50,004 nt of DNA from Chloroflexota bacterium. Lineage in GTDB: Bacteria > Chloroflexota > Limnocylindria > Limnocylindrales > CSP1-4. The DNA lies in the NCBI GenBank assembly GCA_003171255.1, contig PMYK01000026.1, forward strand, positions 15,895-65,898, given 5' to 3'. Below are positions 1 to 10,700 of this stretch, one piece after another (position 1 is the first letter of the stretch; every line of letters begins with the position of its first letter). The position numbers and the translations under genes are program-made. The notes beneath the pieces were generated by a model. That model was not told where the DNA came from. It was given only the letters and a program-made list of their open reading frames with translations, and made no database searches.

Positions 1-455
<455 letters not shown>

Positions 456-459
<4 letters not shown>

Positions 460-1619
460 CTCAGGAACCTCTCGACGGTTCCGCAACGGTGAGCGGCGTC
501 GGTACTCCCGGCGCCGCCCCAGCCGGGGCCGAAAGCTCCGCCAGCATCAAGTCGGGCAAGCCCGAGGCTGCCGGACCGACCAAGAAGTTCGAGGCGCCCC
601 ATCGCCTGGAGAGGGAGACCTTCTTCACTCATCTGGCGGGCGTGGTAGCGGTGAGCTTCTGGAAGACATCGTCATGGATCGTCGGCCACCTCCCGGCCGG
701 GCCGGTCTACAAGCTCGGAAGCTGGTTCTCGCTGGTCGGCTACGGCGCCAGCCCAATGCGCCGTCACTGGCTGCGCGCCAACTTTGGGCACGTCCTGGGC
801 GTATCGCCCAACGACAAGGCCGCCCACAGACTGGCCAGATCGGCATACCTCAACTATTCCCGGTACATCCTGGAGCTGATGCGGTTGCCATGGATGAAGC
901 GCGAGAAGGTGGATCAGCTTCTCGAGGTCCACAGCCTCGACAAGTTCCTCGAAATCTACCGCGCGTCGAAGGGCCTCGTCCTGGTGGCCGCCCATCTCGG
1001 CAACAACGAGGCGGCGGCGGCAGGCTTCGCCAAGCAAGGGCTGCTCATCAACGTCGTCGGCGACGACAGCTCCTACCCGGAACTGTACGAACTGTTCGAG
1101 CGCCAGCGTGAGAGCTGGGGCGTCAAGATGATCTCCTGGCGCAACCTGCGAGGCGTCTTCGGCGCGCTCCGACGCCACGAAGGTCTGGTACTGCTGGTCG
1201 ATTGGGGCTATCGAGAGGACGGCATCCCGGTGAAGATGTTCGGCTCGTGGACGACGCTGCCCGCCGGTCCGGCGATCCTCGCGGCCAAGCACGGCTCGGC
1301 GATCGTGCCGTTCTCGATCAACCGACTGCCCAACGGAACCTTCCGGGCGGCTTCCGACGAGCCGATCTACGTGCCGTCGAATTCCCCGGCCGACCTCGCG
1401 ATCGCGACACAGAAGATCGCCACCGCCCTGGAGGGCCACATTTCGCCGGCGCCCGAGCAGTGGTACATCTTCAAGCCGATCTGGCCGGCGACGGCCGCGG
1501 AAGAGGCCCAGCTGGAAGCCCGGAACCGTGCGGCGATGGCGAACGACGCCAGGGGCGCGGCCCCGAACGGCGAGTCGGCCCCGAACGGCGACGCGTCGCC
1601 CAGCCTCCGGGAGCGATGA
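456..1619 (+). CDS. LpxL/HtrB-family lipid acyltransferase (first copy)
   Basis: 387-residue membrane-associated acyltransferase of the lysophospholipid acyltransferase-like group that includes LpxL and actinobacterial PatA. These transfer a fatty acyl chain from acyl-CoA or acyl-ACP to a glycolipid. The catalytic HX4E motif is seen as [10 protein letters not shown] around residue 177. Further family features are a hydrophobic stretch near residues 60-85, the segment [17 protein letters not shown] before the acceptor region, and [11 protein letters not shown] near the end. The first 45 residues are a polar, Ala/Gly-rich tail. The GTG start overlaps the inositol synthase stop by four bases and the end overlaps the next gene likewise. 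Context suggests acylation of an inositol mannolipid; the exact acceptor is inferred. Confidence 0.85.
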
Positions 1620-2650
1620 CCGGCCGCGCGTCGCCCGAAGCGAGCGGGGCCGCCGCGTCACGGCGCGGATCCGCCGCGCGTCGGCGCGGGCTTCGACGCC
1701 GGCTCACCGACAATTTGACCGCGCTCCTCGCCATCGGCGCCCTGAAGCTCGTCCTCCACATGCCCGATCGACCGATCTGGGCGCTGACCGATCTCGCGGG
1801 CAGCATCTCGTACCGCACCTCGCGCACCCGACGCGACCGCGCCCGCCGGAATCTCCGGCGCGTCGTCGAGTGGATGGCGGCCACCGGCCAGGGAGCCGAG
1901 TCGTACCGCGCTGCCGCAACGGATCCGAAGGCTCTCGAGGCCCTGGTCAGGTCCGCCTTCAAGAACCACGCCGCCTACAGCGTGGAGCTGGCTCGGGCGC
2001 CGAGGTTCACCGAGAGCTGGGTCAACGAACGACTCGATGTCGAGAACCCAGAAGAGGTCGAGGCGTGGCTGACGCCCGGCCGGGCGTTGATCCTCATCGG
2101 CATGCACTTCGGGGCGATCGAGGTGCCGGGCATCTTCGCCATCCATCACCTGGGCAAGATCGTGAGCCCGATGGAGACCGTCGCCAACGCCCGCATCCAG
2201 CGCTACATCTTCTCGACGCGGGACACCATCGGCATCCGCATCGTGACTCTCGAGGAGGCGGGCGTGGAGTTGCTGGCCGCCCTTCGGCGAAACGAGGCGG
2301 TCGGGCTCGTGGCGGACCGCGACCTCACCGGACGTGGCATCGAGGTCGAGCTGTTCGGGGCCCCGATGAAGATCCCGGCAGGGCCGATCCTGCTGGGCGT
2401 CGAGACCGGCGCGCCGATGTACATGTCGGCCGTGCGGCGGGTCGGCCCGGGCCGCTATCGTGGCGGCGTGCGCCAGCTTGCAACGCCGGTGGGATCGACT
2501 CGGCGGGAGCGCAGTCGGGATCTGGCCCGCCAGGAAGCTCGGCTATTCGAACAATTCATCATGGAAGCACCTGAGCAGTGGCTCGCTCTGTTCCACCCGA
2601 TCTGGCCTGATCTGGAGCAGCCGGCAATGCACGACGGAGACAAATCGTGA
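1616..2650 (+). CDS. LpxL/PatA-family lipid acyltransferase (second copy)
   Basis: 344-residue paralogue of the preceding gene. The HX4E active site reads GMHFGAIEVPG near residue 164. The stretch RRNEAVGLVADRDLTGRGIE corresponds to the conserved region after it, and EQWLALFHPIWP closes the domain. The frame stays open far upstream inside the previous gene, but the ATG at 1616 overlaps the upstream stop (ATGA), as at every other junction here, so it is the preferred start. The N-terminus is Arg/Ala-rich before a hydrophobic segment. Mycobacterial PatA adds a chain to the mannose of phosphatidylinositol mannoside. With PimA-like and inositol synthase neighbours, one of these two copies is a good PatA candidate, though the split of labour is unknown. 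Confidence 0.85.
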   Translation: MTGRASPEASGAAASRRGSAARRRGLRRRLTDNLTALLAIGALKLVLHMPDRPIWALTDLAGSISYRTSRTRRDRARRNLRRVVEWMAATGQGAESYRAAATDPKALEALVRSAFKNHAAYSVELARAPRFTESWVNERLDVENPEEVEAWLTPGRALILIGMHFGAIEVPGIFAIHHLGKIVSPMETVANARIQRYIFSTRDTIGIRIVTLEEAGVELLAALRRNEAVGLVADRDLTGRGIEVELFGAPMKIPAGPILLGVETGAPMYMSAVRRVGPGRYRGGVRQLATPVGSTRRERSRDLARQEARLFEQFIMEAPEQWLALFHPIWPDLEQPAMHDGDKS

Positions 2651-3540
2651 CCTCTGGTGAAACCTCGAGGCTGGGCCAGGCCGACATGCACATCCATTCG
2701 ATCGCCTCGGATGGAACGGCGTCGGCGGCCGAGATCCTCGACTATGTGGAGCGCTGCCTCGATCTGGACGTGATCGCCATCGCCGACCACGAGCGGATCG
2801 AAGGCGCCGTGGAGTGCCAGCGTCTTGCACGCGAGCGCGGCAGCCGGGTGGATGTAGTCGTGGGCGAGGAGGTTACGACCCGGAGCGGTCACCTGCTGGG
2901 CCTCTTTCTCCAGGCCCGCCTCAAGCGGAACCAGCGCGTCGAGACCACCGTGGCCGAGATTCACGAGCAGGGCGGCCTGGCCATCGTGCCCCACCCCTTC
3001 TCCGCTTTCACGCTCGGCATGCGCAAGCACGCCATCATGCGCGTCCACCTGTCGACCGATCGGCTGGTCTACTGGGACGCCCTTGAGGGCTACAACCCAT
3101 CTACCGCCGGTCGATTCGGGCGCGCCGCGACCATACGCCTGGGGGCCGAGCTCGGCCTGCCGATCGTCGGCAACAGCGACAGCCACACCCTCGACACGGT
3201 CGGCGACGGCCGAACGTACTTCCCGGGCTCCTCGGCGGAGGGCTACCGGCGCGCCCTGCTCGACCGAACCACCAGCGGCAGCTGCGCGGACTGGGGCTTG
3301 GTCCGCGAGACGTTCATCTATGGCCGCCAGGTCCGCAAGCAGGTCCGTGACGTGGCTCGCTGGGGCAGGCGCAACCTGCTGAAGGACGATGCGCCCCGCG
3401 ACCTGGGCGTGCCCAGAGAACAGCTCGTTCTGCAGCGACAGGCCGAGTCGGAATACTTCTCCTGTAGGGGCGGCGCTCGGCCAATTGGCGACCTGGCGGA
3501 GCGGGCCGACCGGCGCGAGTTCGAGGAGCCGTCTGCGTGA
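2647..3540 (+). CDS. PHP-domain metal-dependent phosphoesterase
   Basis: 297-residue protein of the polymerase and histidinol phosphatase (PHP) superfamily. Metal ligands are visible in DMHIHSIASDGTASAAEIL (residues 15-33), AIADHERIEG, VVVGEEVTT, the central HPFSAF and the late NSDSHTLDT. This arrangement fits a stand-alone PHP phosphoesterase such as the YciV/RNase AM group or inositol/sugar phosphatases. The last 60 residues are basic and helical. It lies between an acyltransferase and a mannosyltransferase with four-base overlaps at both ends, so it is probably co-translated with lipid genes. A tempting but unproven role is dephosphorylating a phosphoinositol intermediate, since an inositol monophosphatase is not visible here. 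Confidence 0.85.
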   Translation: MTSGETSRLGQADMHIHSIASDGTASAAEILDYVERCLDLDVIAIADHERIEGAVECQRLARERGSRVDVVVGEEVTTRSGHLLGLFLQARLKRNQRVETTVAEIHEQGGLAIVPHPFSAFTLGMRKHAIMRVHLSTDRLVYWDALEGYNPSTAGRFGRAATIRLGAELGLPIVGNSDSHTLDTVGDGRTYFPGSSAEGYRRALLDRTTSGSCADWGLVRETFIYGRQVRKQVRDVARWGRRNLLKDDAPRDLGVPREQLVLQRQAESEYFSCRGGARPIGDLAERADRREFEEPSA

Positions 3541-4727
3541 AGATCGGCCTCGTCACTCCCTACGTCTACCCGCTTCCGGGGGGCGTGAACGAGCACGTCC
3601 GCTTCCTGTATGAGAACCTCCGGCTGCGTGGACACGACGTCCGCATCATCACCAGCAGCCACGGCCTGCAGCGCTCTTCCGAGGGCGACGTTATCCGGAT
3701 CGGGAAGGGCTTCAGCGTCCCGAGCAACGGCTCGGTCGGGACGATCACCCTCTCGCCGCGCTACCTGTCGCAGGTCCAGAAGGTCCTCGATCGCGAGCGG
3801 TTCGACCTGCTCCACTTCCACGAGCCGTTCGTGCCGTTCCTATCGCTCGTGATGCTGCGCCAGTCGACGAGCGTGAACATCGCTACGTTCCACGCATACG
3901 CCGGCTTTTCGCCGGCGATGGAACTCGGCAGCAAGACGCTCCAGGGCTATGCCAGGCGACTCCACGGCCGGATAGCAGTCAGTGCCGCGGCGCGCCACTT
4001 CGTCGATCGCTTCTTCCCCGGCGACTACAAGGTCATCCCCAACGGGGTCGACGTCGGCCGATACCAGCGCGCGGTTCCGGTGGCCCGCTGGCAGGATGGC
4101 TGCCCCAACGTCCTCTTCGTCGGGCGCCTGGAAGATCGCAAGGGTCTGCCGCACCTGCTCAAGGCCTTCCGCCTGCTTCGAAAGGGCGGCGTCGAATGCC
4201 GGCTCCTGGTCGTGGGCTCCGGACCTCAGGAGCGCGAGGCGCGGCGCTACGTCATGACCCGGGGATTGCAGCAAGTGGAATTCCTCGGCCGCGTGAGCGA
4301 CGCGGAGAAGGCTCAGCTCTTCCGCACAGCGGATGTCTTCGTCTCGCCCGCCACCGGTCGCGAGTCGTTCGGAATCGTCCTGCTGGAGGCGATGGCCGCC
4401 GGTGCCCCGATCGTTTGCAGCGATATCCACGGCTACAAGGGTGTGGCCCAGCGCGGCCGCCAGGCAATCCTGGTGCCGCCGCGGGACGCCAAGGCTCTGG
4501 CCGCGGGTATCGAGGAGCTCCTCGCCGACCCGGACCTCCGGGCTCAAATGGGCGCCGCGGGGCAGGAGCGGGCGGCCCAGTTCAGCTGGGAGCAGGTCAC
4601 CGCCAGGGTCGAGGACTACTACGGCTTCGTGATCCGCCGGCTCGCGGCCCAGGGCCAGCTACCGACGGGTTTCCGCGCCGAGGTGCCGCCCGCCCCGCAC
4701 CCCGCCCTGGTCGAGCGCAGGGGCTGA
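3537..4727 (+). CDS. pimA: PimA-like GT4 glycosyltransferase
   Basis: 396-residue GT-B fold enzyme of family GT4. The N-terminal motif PYVYPLPGGVNEHVRFL matches the acceptor-side loop of PimA-type phosphatidylinositol mannosyltransferases. The middle has the C-terminal Rossmann start NVLFVGRLEDRKGLPHLL, and the nucleotide-sugar EX7E motif is GRESFGIVLLEAMAAG (residues about 277-292). PimA moves mannose from GDP-mannose to phosphatidyl-inositol on the inner face of the membrane. It is the last gene of the five-gene overlapping operon beginning with inositol synthase. The GTG start overlaps the PHP gene stop. GT4 membership is secure; the PimA assignment rests on motif likeness plus operon context. 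Confidence 0.82.
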   Translation: MKIGLVTPYVYPLPGGVNEHVRFLYENLRLRGHDVRIITSSHGLQRSSEGDVIRIGKGFSVPSNGSVGTITLSPRYLSQVQKVLDRERFDLLHFHEPFVPFLSLVMLRQSTSVNIATFHAYAGFSPAMELGSKTLQGYARRLHGRIAVSAAARHFVDRFFPGDYKVIPNGVDVGRYQRAVPVARWQDGCPNVLFVGRLEDRKGLPHLLKAFRLLRKGGVECRLLVVGSGPQEREARRYVMTRGLQQVEFLGRVSDAEKAQLFRTADVFVSPATGRESFGIVLLEAMAAGAPIVCSDIHGYKGVAQRGRQAILVPPRDAKALAAGIEELLADPDLRAQMGAAGQERAAQFSWEQVTARVEDYYGFVIRRLAAQGQLPTGFRAEVPPAPHPALVERRG

Positions 4728-4758
4728 GGTCCGCCCCGGCCCAGCGCGAGGGAACCCG

Positions 4759-4775
4759 CAGCCGGTGGCCGGCTC
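4759..4775. terminator. Hairpin between convergent operon ends
   Basis: An inverted repeat agccgg-tgg-ccggct lies in the 46-base gap between the PimA-like gene and the giant glycosyltransferase gene, which converge here. It just touches the latter's stop codon. No clear T-run follows on either strand, so this is only a weak candidate for a shared terminator. Confidence 0.3.
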
Positions 4776-7700
4776 AGAGTATCGGCTTGTCCTTGCGCGA
4801 CGGCCTCGGTGGGACCGGATCGCCCGACGAACCGGCCGACTCCGGCCCTGGGACTGCGGCCACAACCGTGGCCGGCGGGATCTCGGTCGCGCCGGAAAGC
4901 AGCTTCGCCCTGCGGAAACCGATGACTATGCGTCGCTCCCAGGCGGCCCACGCGACGAGCCCCGCCACCAGCAGAGCGAGCATGGTCAGTGCAAGCGGCC
5001 ATGTTCCGATCACCTTGACCGAGGAGGCGGCCTGGAGATTATCCGAGAACTGGAAGCCGTAGAACCAGGTCGGCATGACGCCGTCATAGATGCCCAGGAT
5101 CGCGTTGGGCATGGGCAGAGCCGACAGGTCCGGATAGAGCGCCACGAAGGCGACGATGCCGAAGATGCAGACCCCCAGCACGAACCGGCGGGGGTTGCGG
5201 GCCGTCAGACAAACCACGGCCAGCAGGACGCCCACCAGTAGCATCGCGATCGAGATCAGAGATGGCGGCAGCGGAGCGCGGAACAGGCTGTCACGGGGCC
5301 CGTACTGTCCGAGCCACCACAGCAACACACCTGCCAGCACGACGGGCACGAGCAGCTGGATGACCCAATACCGATCCTCGAGGCCGGCGTTCTGCCGGCG
5401 CTCGAGACGCCACAGGAGCATCGCCAGCGCGGCCAGTGCGAGTACGAGAACGATGCCGATCAGCAGGATCCGCGTCTCGATGTTCACGTCGCCTGTCCCC
5501 GAGCCGCAGATCGTGTTCCCGAAGTAGTCGGTGGTGCTTACACGAGCCAACCCGCACAGCGGATCTTTGAGAAGCCAGATGGCAGCCGGGAACAGCAGCG
5601 CCGCCGCTCCGGCGACCCGGGCGAGCAACCACGTCCGGCGGGACGGTCCGTGCCAAAGCTCGGCCATGAAGTAGGCGAGGGCTAACAGGAAGAACGGTAA
5701 GGCCGTGTAGAAGTGGTACTGGAACGCGGCCCGGTCGATGCGGGACCAGGACAGCCATTGCCAGAAGAAGGCTACGGCGATCAGGGTCAGACCAAGGCTT
5801 CGCCGCTTGAAGGCCTGCCAGCAGATGAAGACCATGGCGACTATCGCCAGCCACCACAGAGCTGGATTGCCGCCGTCGTGGATCCATGAACCGGTGTCAC
5901 TGCCGTAGCCGACGCTCTCGAACCAGACGGGCTTCAGGTCCATTGGCCAGGCCCACCACGGCGACGATGCCGCGTGCGTGGCTCGCAGGTCGTTGTGGTA
6001 GTTGTACATCTGGATGGTCAGATCCCAGAGCGTCTGACCGGTATGCCCAGGCGCTGGCCAGGAATCGTCGCAGCGGCCTTGGGTCGTGTCGAAGTGCCAG
6101 CAGGCGATTGTCGGCAGGGCGCCCGTGGCGTCCGTCTGCGTTTGCCAGGGCATGTCCCAGGGAAGATAGAAGGCGACGTAGATCACGATCGGAAGCAGGA
6201 GCACGCAGGCCGTCATCCATGCGGCGTGGAGGCCGAAGCCCGTGCCCAGACGCAGCCATCCCTCCGGGGCCGGCGATGGCGGGCCGGCGAACCTGGCCGG
6301 GTCGTTGGGTCCGGGCGGCGCGGCCAATGGCCCGAAGCCGAGCGTGCCACCGAACCAGAAAGCGCCTGCGGCCAGAGCGCCGAGGGCCATTCCGCCCAAC
6401 CCGACCTCGATCAGTAGACCGCTGCCCCGCAAGGCGCCGACGAGGCCGGCAAGCGCGCCGACGACGAGCGGCGCCCCGATCGCGAACTGGAATTCCTCGC
6501 GTGTCCAGGCAATCGGGTGATAGGCATTGACGGCGGCCGAGATGGCCGTGGCCGCCAGCATCAGGATGAAGAAGGTGTAGTTCGGAGCCCCGTTGTCCAT
6601 CGTGCCCGGCGACATCGCCAGGCCCGCGCCGAACAGCCCTGCCGCGACTACGGCCGTCACGACACCGATGAAGACCTTGTCGGGTGTGGTTCGTGTCGCC
6701 ATGGCCCAGACAAAGCCGCCCACCACGACGGCAAGGGCGAGCCCAATCAGCAGCAGCACCCCCGCCGGGTTGCCGGTGTTTGGCTCAGTGGTCATCTCGG
6801 CTATGGCCATCCAACCCAGGACGCCGGTGCCGGCAGCCAGACCGAGAATCGTGACCAACCTACCAAGGGCCGACCGCAGGAGGATCAGGATGCCGATGCT
6901 GGCCATGGCATAGACGGCGACCCACTTCGAGGCGAGGGCCAGGCCGAGAACCACGCCGAGGACCGGCATGCCGAGCCAGAAGGCAGCCCGGCTCTTCCAC
7001 ACCTTGAGCCATAGGACGGCGAAGATCAGGTAGGCCAGTAACAGGAACCCACCGACATAGGTGTCGTTCATGGCGATGCGCGATTGGGCGAAGAACATCC
7101 CGTCGGCCAGCGTGAAGAGGGCGACCAGGAGGCCGATCGACCGGCGGCGGAACAGGATCCGGGCCAGGAGATACAGGCAGGCCGCCATCAAGGCGCCGAA
7201 GAGAACTCCGACGATGCGCCAGGAGAAGGCGAACTGACCGACGTCCACGGTGGCCATCGAGCCGGTCGAGGAGAGCGCCATGATCTGCTCGCGGTCGACG
7301 TCCTGCATCGTTGCGGCCGAGTCGAGACCGATGGCAACCGGCTCGAAGGGCAGCCTGGCGTCGGAAAACACCGCGTCACCGTTGGATTCGATTGCGTATA
7401 CCGTCCAGCCCGTACCATCGGGCGTGCGCCCGAGGGCCTGAAAGAGCCTGGTCGCCCGGTCGAACACGACCTTAGTGATGGTGCCCGGCATCTTGTCGAG
7501 GGTCTGGTTGCCGTACCTCACGACGGACCAGGGGGTGGTCGAGGCATCGATCCTGATCAGGAGGATGGATTTGCCCGCGGCAACGTACGAATTCTGGTCG
7601 CCGCGGACGCCCGAACCCGTGAAGTCCGAATAGTTGATTGCAATCGAGGTCGCAGGTTCGTCCGTGGGCAGGGTCGAGGTGACCACCAGGTGGCGCAGGT

Positions 7701-10700
7701 CCAGGGTCCCGAGGCCGCTCGCGTAGGCCACCAGCGCCTGCGGGTCGGAGGTCACGATCTGGAGGTCGGGCAAGTCGCCCTGCGCGATCAAACCCTGGAT
7801 AGAGGTGACCTGGTCGGAGCTGATGGCCCCAACATCGACGGCCTGAGGCAGACCGGCCGTAGATGCGGCGTCGAGGGCGGCCTGGGCCGCGCTGGCGTCG
7901 ATGCCCATGGCAGAGGCGAGCGCCTGAGCCTCGGCCGGGGCCGATGGGGACGTTGTCGGCGTCGTCGGCGTCGTGGTGGGCGTCGTGGTCGATGGATTCC
8001 TGATCAGGGCCGCACCGCCGGTTCCCAGATCGGAGAAGTCCGCCGCTCCTGGGACCAGACCGCGAGCCACGATGGTTCCCCCGCCCTGGCTCAGGTCGAT
8101 CGAGACGATGTTGCCCGTGCCGTCGACGGCCAGGATGAAGGGCGGCGACCCGGTGTACAGGCGGGCAATCGACAGGCCGGCGTCGACATCCATCTCGACA
8201 GGCTGCAACGGCGCGGTCAGGAGGCCGTTCTGGACCTGGTCGAGTGAGTTCGTGTCGATCCGGTATATCCGGCCGCTCGAGGTCCCAACGTAGACCAGCC
8301 CGGTTGGACCCACCTCCGAGAAGGCCGAGGCGCCCGGAATCGAATACGTATGGACGAGACCGCGAGTCTGAAGATCGTAGACGCGAACCTCGGACCCGGT
8401 CGCTGTGAAGAGGCGGTCGCCGTACCGATTGCTCTCGCTGGCCGCATCGGGGTTGTTCGGATCGGCCACCGGCGACGTTGCCGTCCGGGGCTGGACCAGG
8501 GCGTCCTTGACGGTGGCGTCGAGCTCGCCAGTAGCCGTGACCTTGTCGTCGGAGAACAACGTGATCCCGCCGGCGATGGCGTACTTGGCCAGGTGTGGAT
8601 GGGTCCACTCATAGATGTCGTGCGGGATGTTGTAGCGCCAGTCTTGCAGGAACTCGGTCGCGGTCCGGGCGTGGTAGACCTCGTCGAAGTACATCTGCAT
8701 CGGCTCGTCCAAGCGGTACACCCGGATCGACAGGACGGCGATCACGAGCGCCACCACAACCCAGATGTCCTGCCGGGTCAGGCGACCGTGCGGCTCGGAG
8801 TCGAGCGCGGCGGATCTGTCGGGTTGGGTCGAGGGGCGAGCCAGTCGGTGCCACAGTGCCATCACCCAGGCCGGCACGTACCTGGGTCGATCCGCTTCCT
8901 GCCTGTCCTCGGGCCCGTCGGCCCAGCAGTCGTCCCCCTCGGCGAAGTCGCGGTCGTGCCCGCCGCCCGGTCGATCGATCTGGCCCTCGTCGGTGAAGTC
9001 TACGGACTGGGCGGCCGAAACACCCACGGCCGAGGCGGAAAGTACATCGAGATCGTCCGACTCGAGATAGCCATCGGCGGGACCGGCCTCGGCCGCATAG
9101 CCATCGAGAGGCCCGATCATGTACCACCAGCCGCCCGACTCAGGCTCCGACGCGGCCGTCGCGACCTCGCGTTCGAGCGCAGCGACCGCGCGACCACGGA
9201 GCTGCAGGAGCGCCCAGACCATGGCCAGGCCGGTTGTCACGCTGCACAAAGCCACGGGCCAGATGATCCCGTCGAACCACTGGGCGGTCATTATTCCGTG
9301 ACCCCAGTCGTTCAGCGTCCCGGCGAGGGTTCCGTCGCCGGCGGGGATGCCGTTGTACTCGACCAGCACCGCCAGCAGGTTGACCGTGTTGACCACGGCC
9401 AGGATCACGTAGGTCACGCTCCAGCGCCATGAGACCGCAAGCAGGACTGCGCCGAGCCCGAAGAACGGGAACAGGTAGCGCTCGTGGGCCCGGGTTGGGA
9501 CCACGAAGAACGCGATCGCCAGAATGGTCAGGGCCACCAGCAGCGACTGCGCGTCGTCACGCCACGCGGCCCAGACGCTGACCAAGATGAGAACCGTCAG
9601 GAGCAGGCTGTCGCCGAGGACTGCCGCGTAGATGTGCTGGCCTGAGATGCCGAGCAGCCCGACGGCGGCGGCGACGACGGCCCCGACCACGAACGTGCCC
9701 CACAGGCCGCTGAACTCGGCCCTCAGCCACCCGGCGATGCCCGGACCCGCGCTCGCATCGTCCGGATCGACGTCCGTCGCCTCGAGGGGGCTCGCCTCGC
9801 CATGGCTCGACAGCCGGGCGGCGGCGGCCGCCAACAGGAGGAGCGCGGCCGCGATCAGGGCGATGACGATGACGGTCGCGGGAACCGACCCGATGAGATG
9901 GCCCACGCCGCTCTGCCCGGAACTGGCGTCGGTCCAGGGCGAGTCGTGGAGCACCCACCACTGAAGGTCTCGGTCGAGCGCGTTGCCATGTTCATTCGTC
10001 AGCAGGGCCCAGGGGTTGTAGGCGTTCAGCGTCAGGAACGGGTACTCGCCGAACGAGCCGAGCAGGTGGCTGACGATCGAGTCGAAGACCATGCCCGCAG
10101 AGACCACCACTGCGCCGAGGCCCAGCAGGACCGACGTCAATGTCCGCGCGCCCGCCACGGCGAGCGGCAGATACCGTCGCGCAAGCGAGAAGACCCCGAG
10201 GCCGGCTACCAACCCCACCGCTAGCGTGGCGAACCCGGGCGCCGAGGCGACGCGACCGGCGGCCCCGAGAAGGTCGAGGCCGGTGAACGGTATGCAGATC
10301 AGAGCGGCGGTGACCAGACCCGCGCCGAGCGAGCTCAGGATCCGTTCCGGATCGGGCTCGCCGGTCTTTGGCGCAAGCGATCGACGCAGGATGACGAACC
10401 CCACGACGAATCCCAGTATCCCAAGCTGGAGCTTCGTGAGCACGGCGAGGACTGCGAGGGCCGAGGCCGATTCGCGATGGTCCTTCTGGAGCTCGCGCAG
10501 ACCCAGCAGCAGGAAGATCGAGCCGACGGCGTCGGCCTGCCCCCAGATGGCGCTGTTGAACCAGGTTATGGGGTTGACGAGAATGATCAGCGCGGCGATG
10601 AATGCCCGCCGGCTGTTGACGCCAAGCTCGACGGCGAGGAGCCAGACCGTGGCAGCAAGACCCAGGTCGGCGAATATCGGAATCAGCTTCACGCCCTCGC

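Noticed and set aside
1202-1615. Upstream extension of the second acyltransferase
   Set aside because: The frame is open by high GC only. ATG 1616 overlaps the previous stop and matches the family start.
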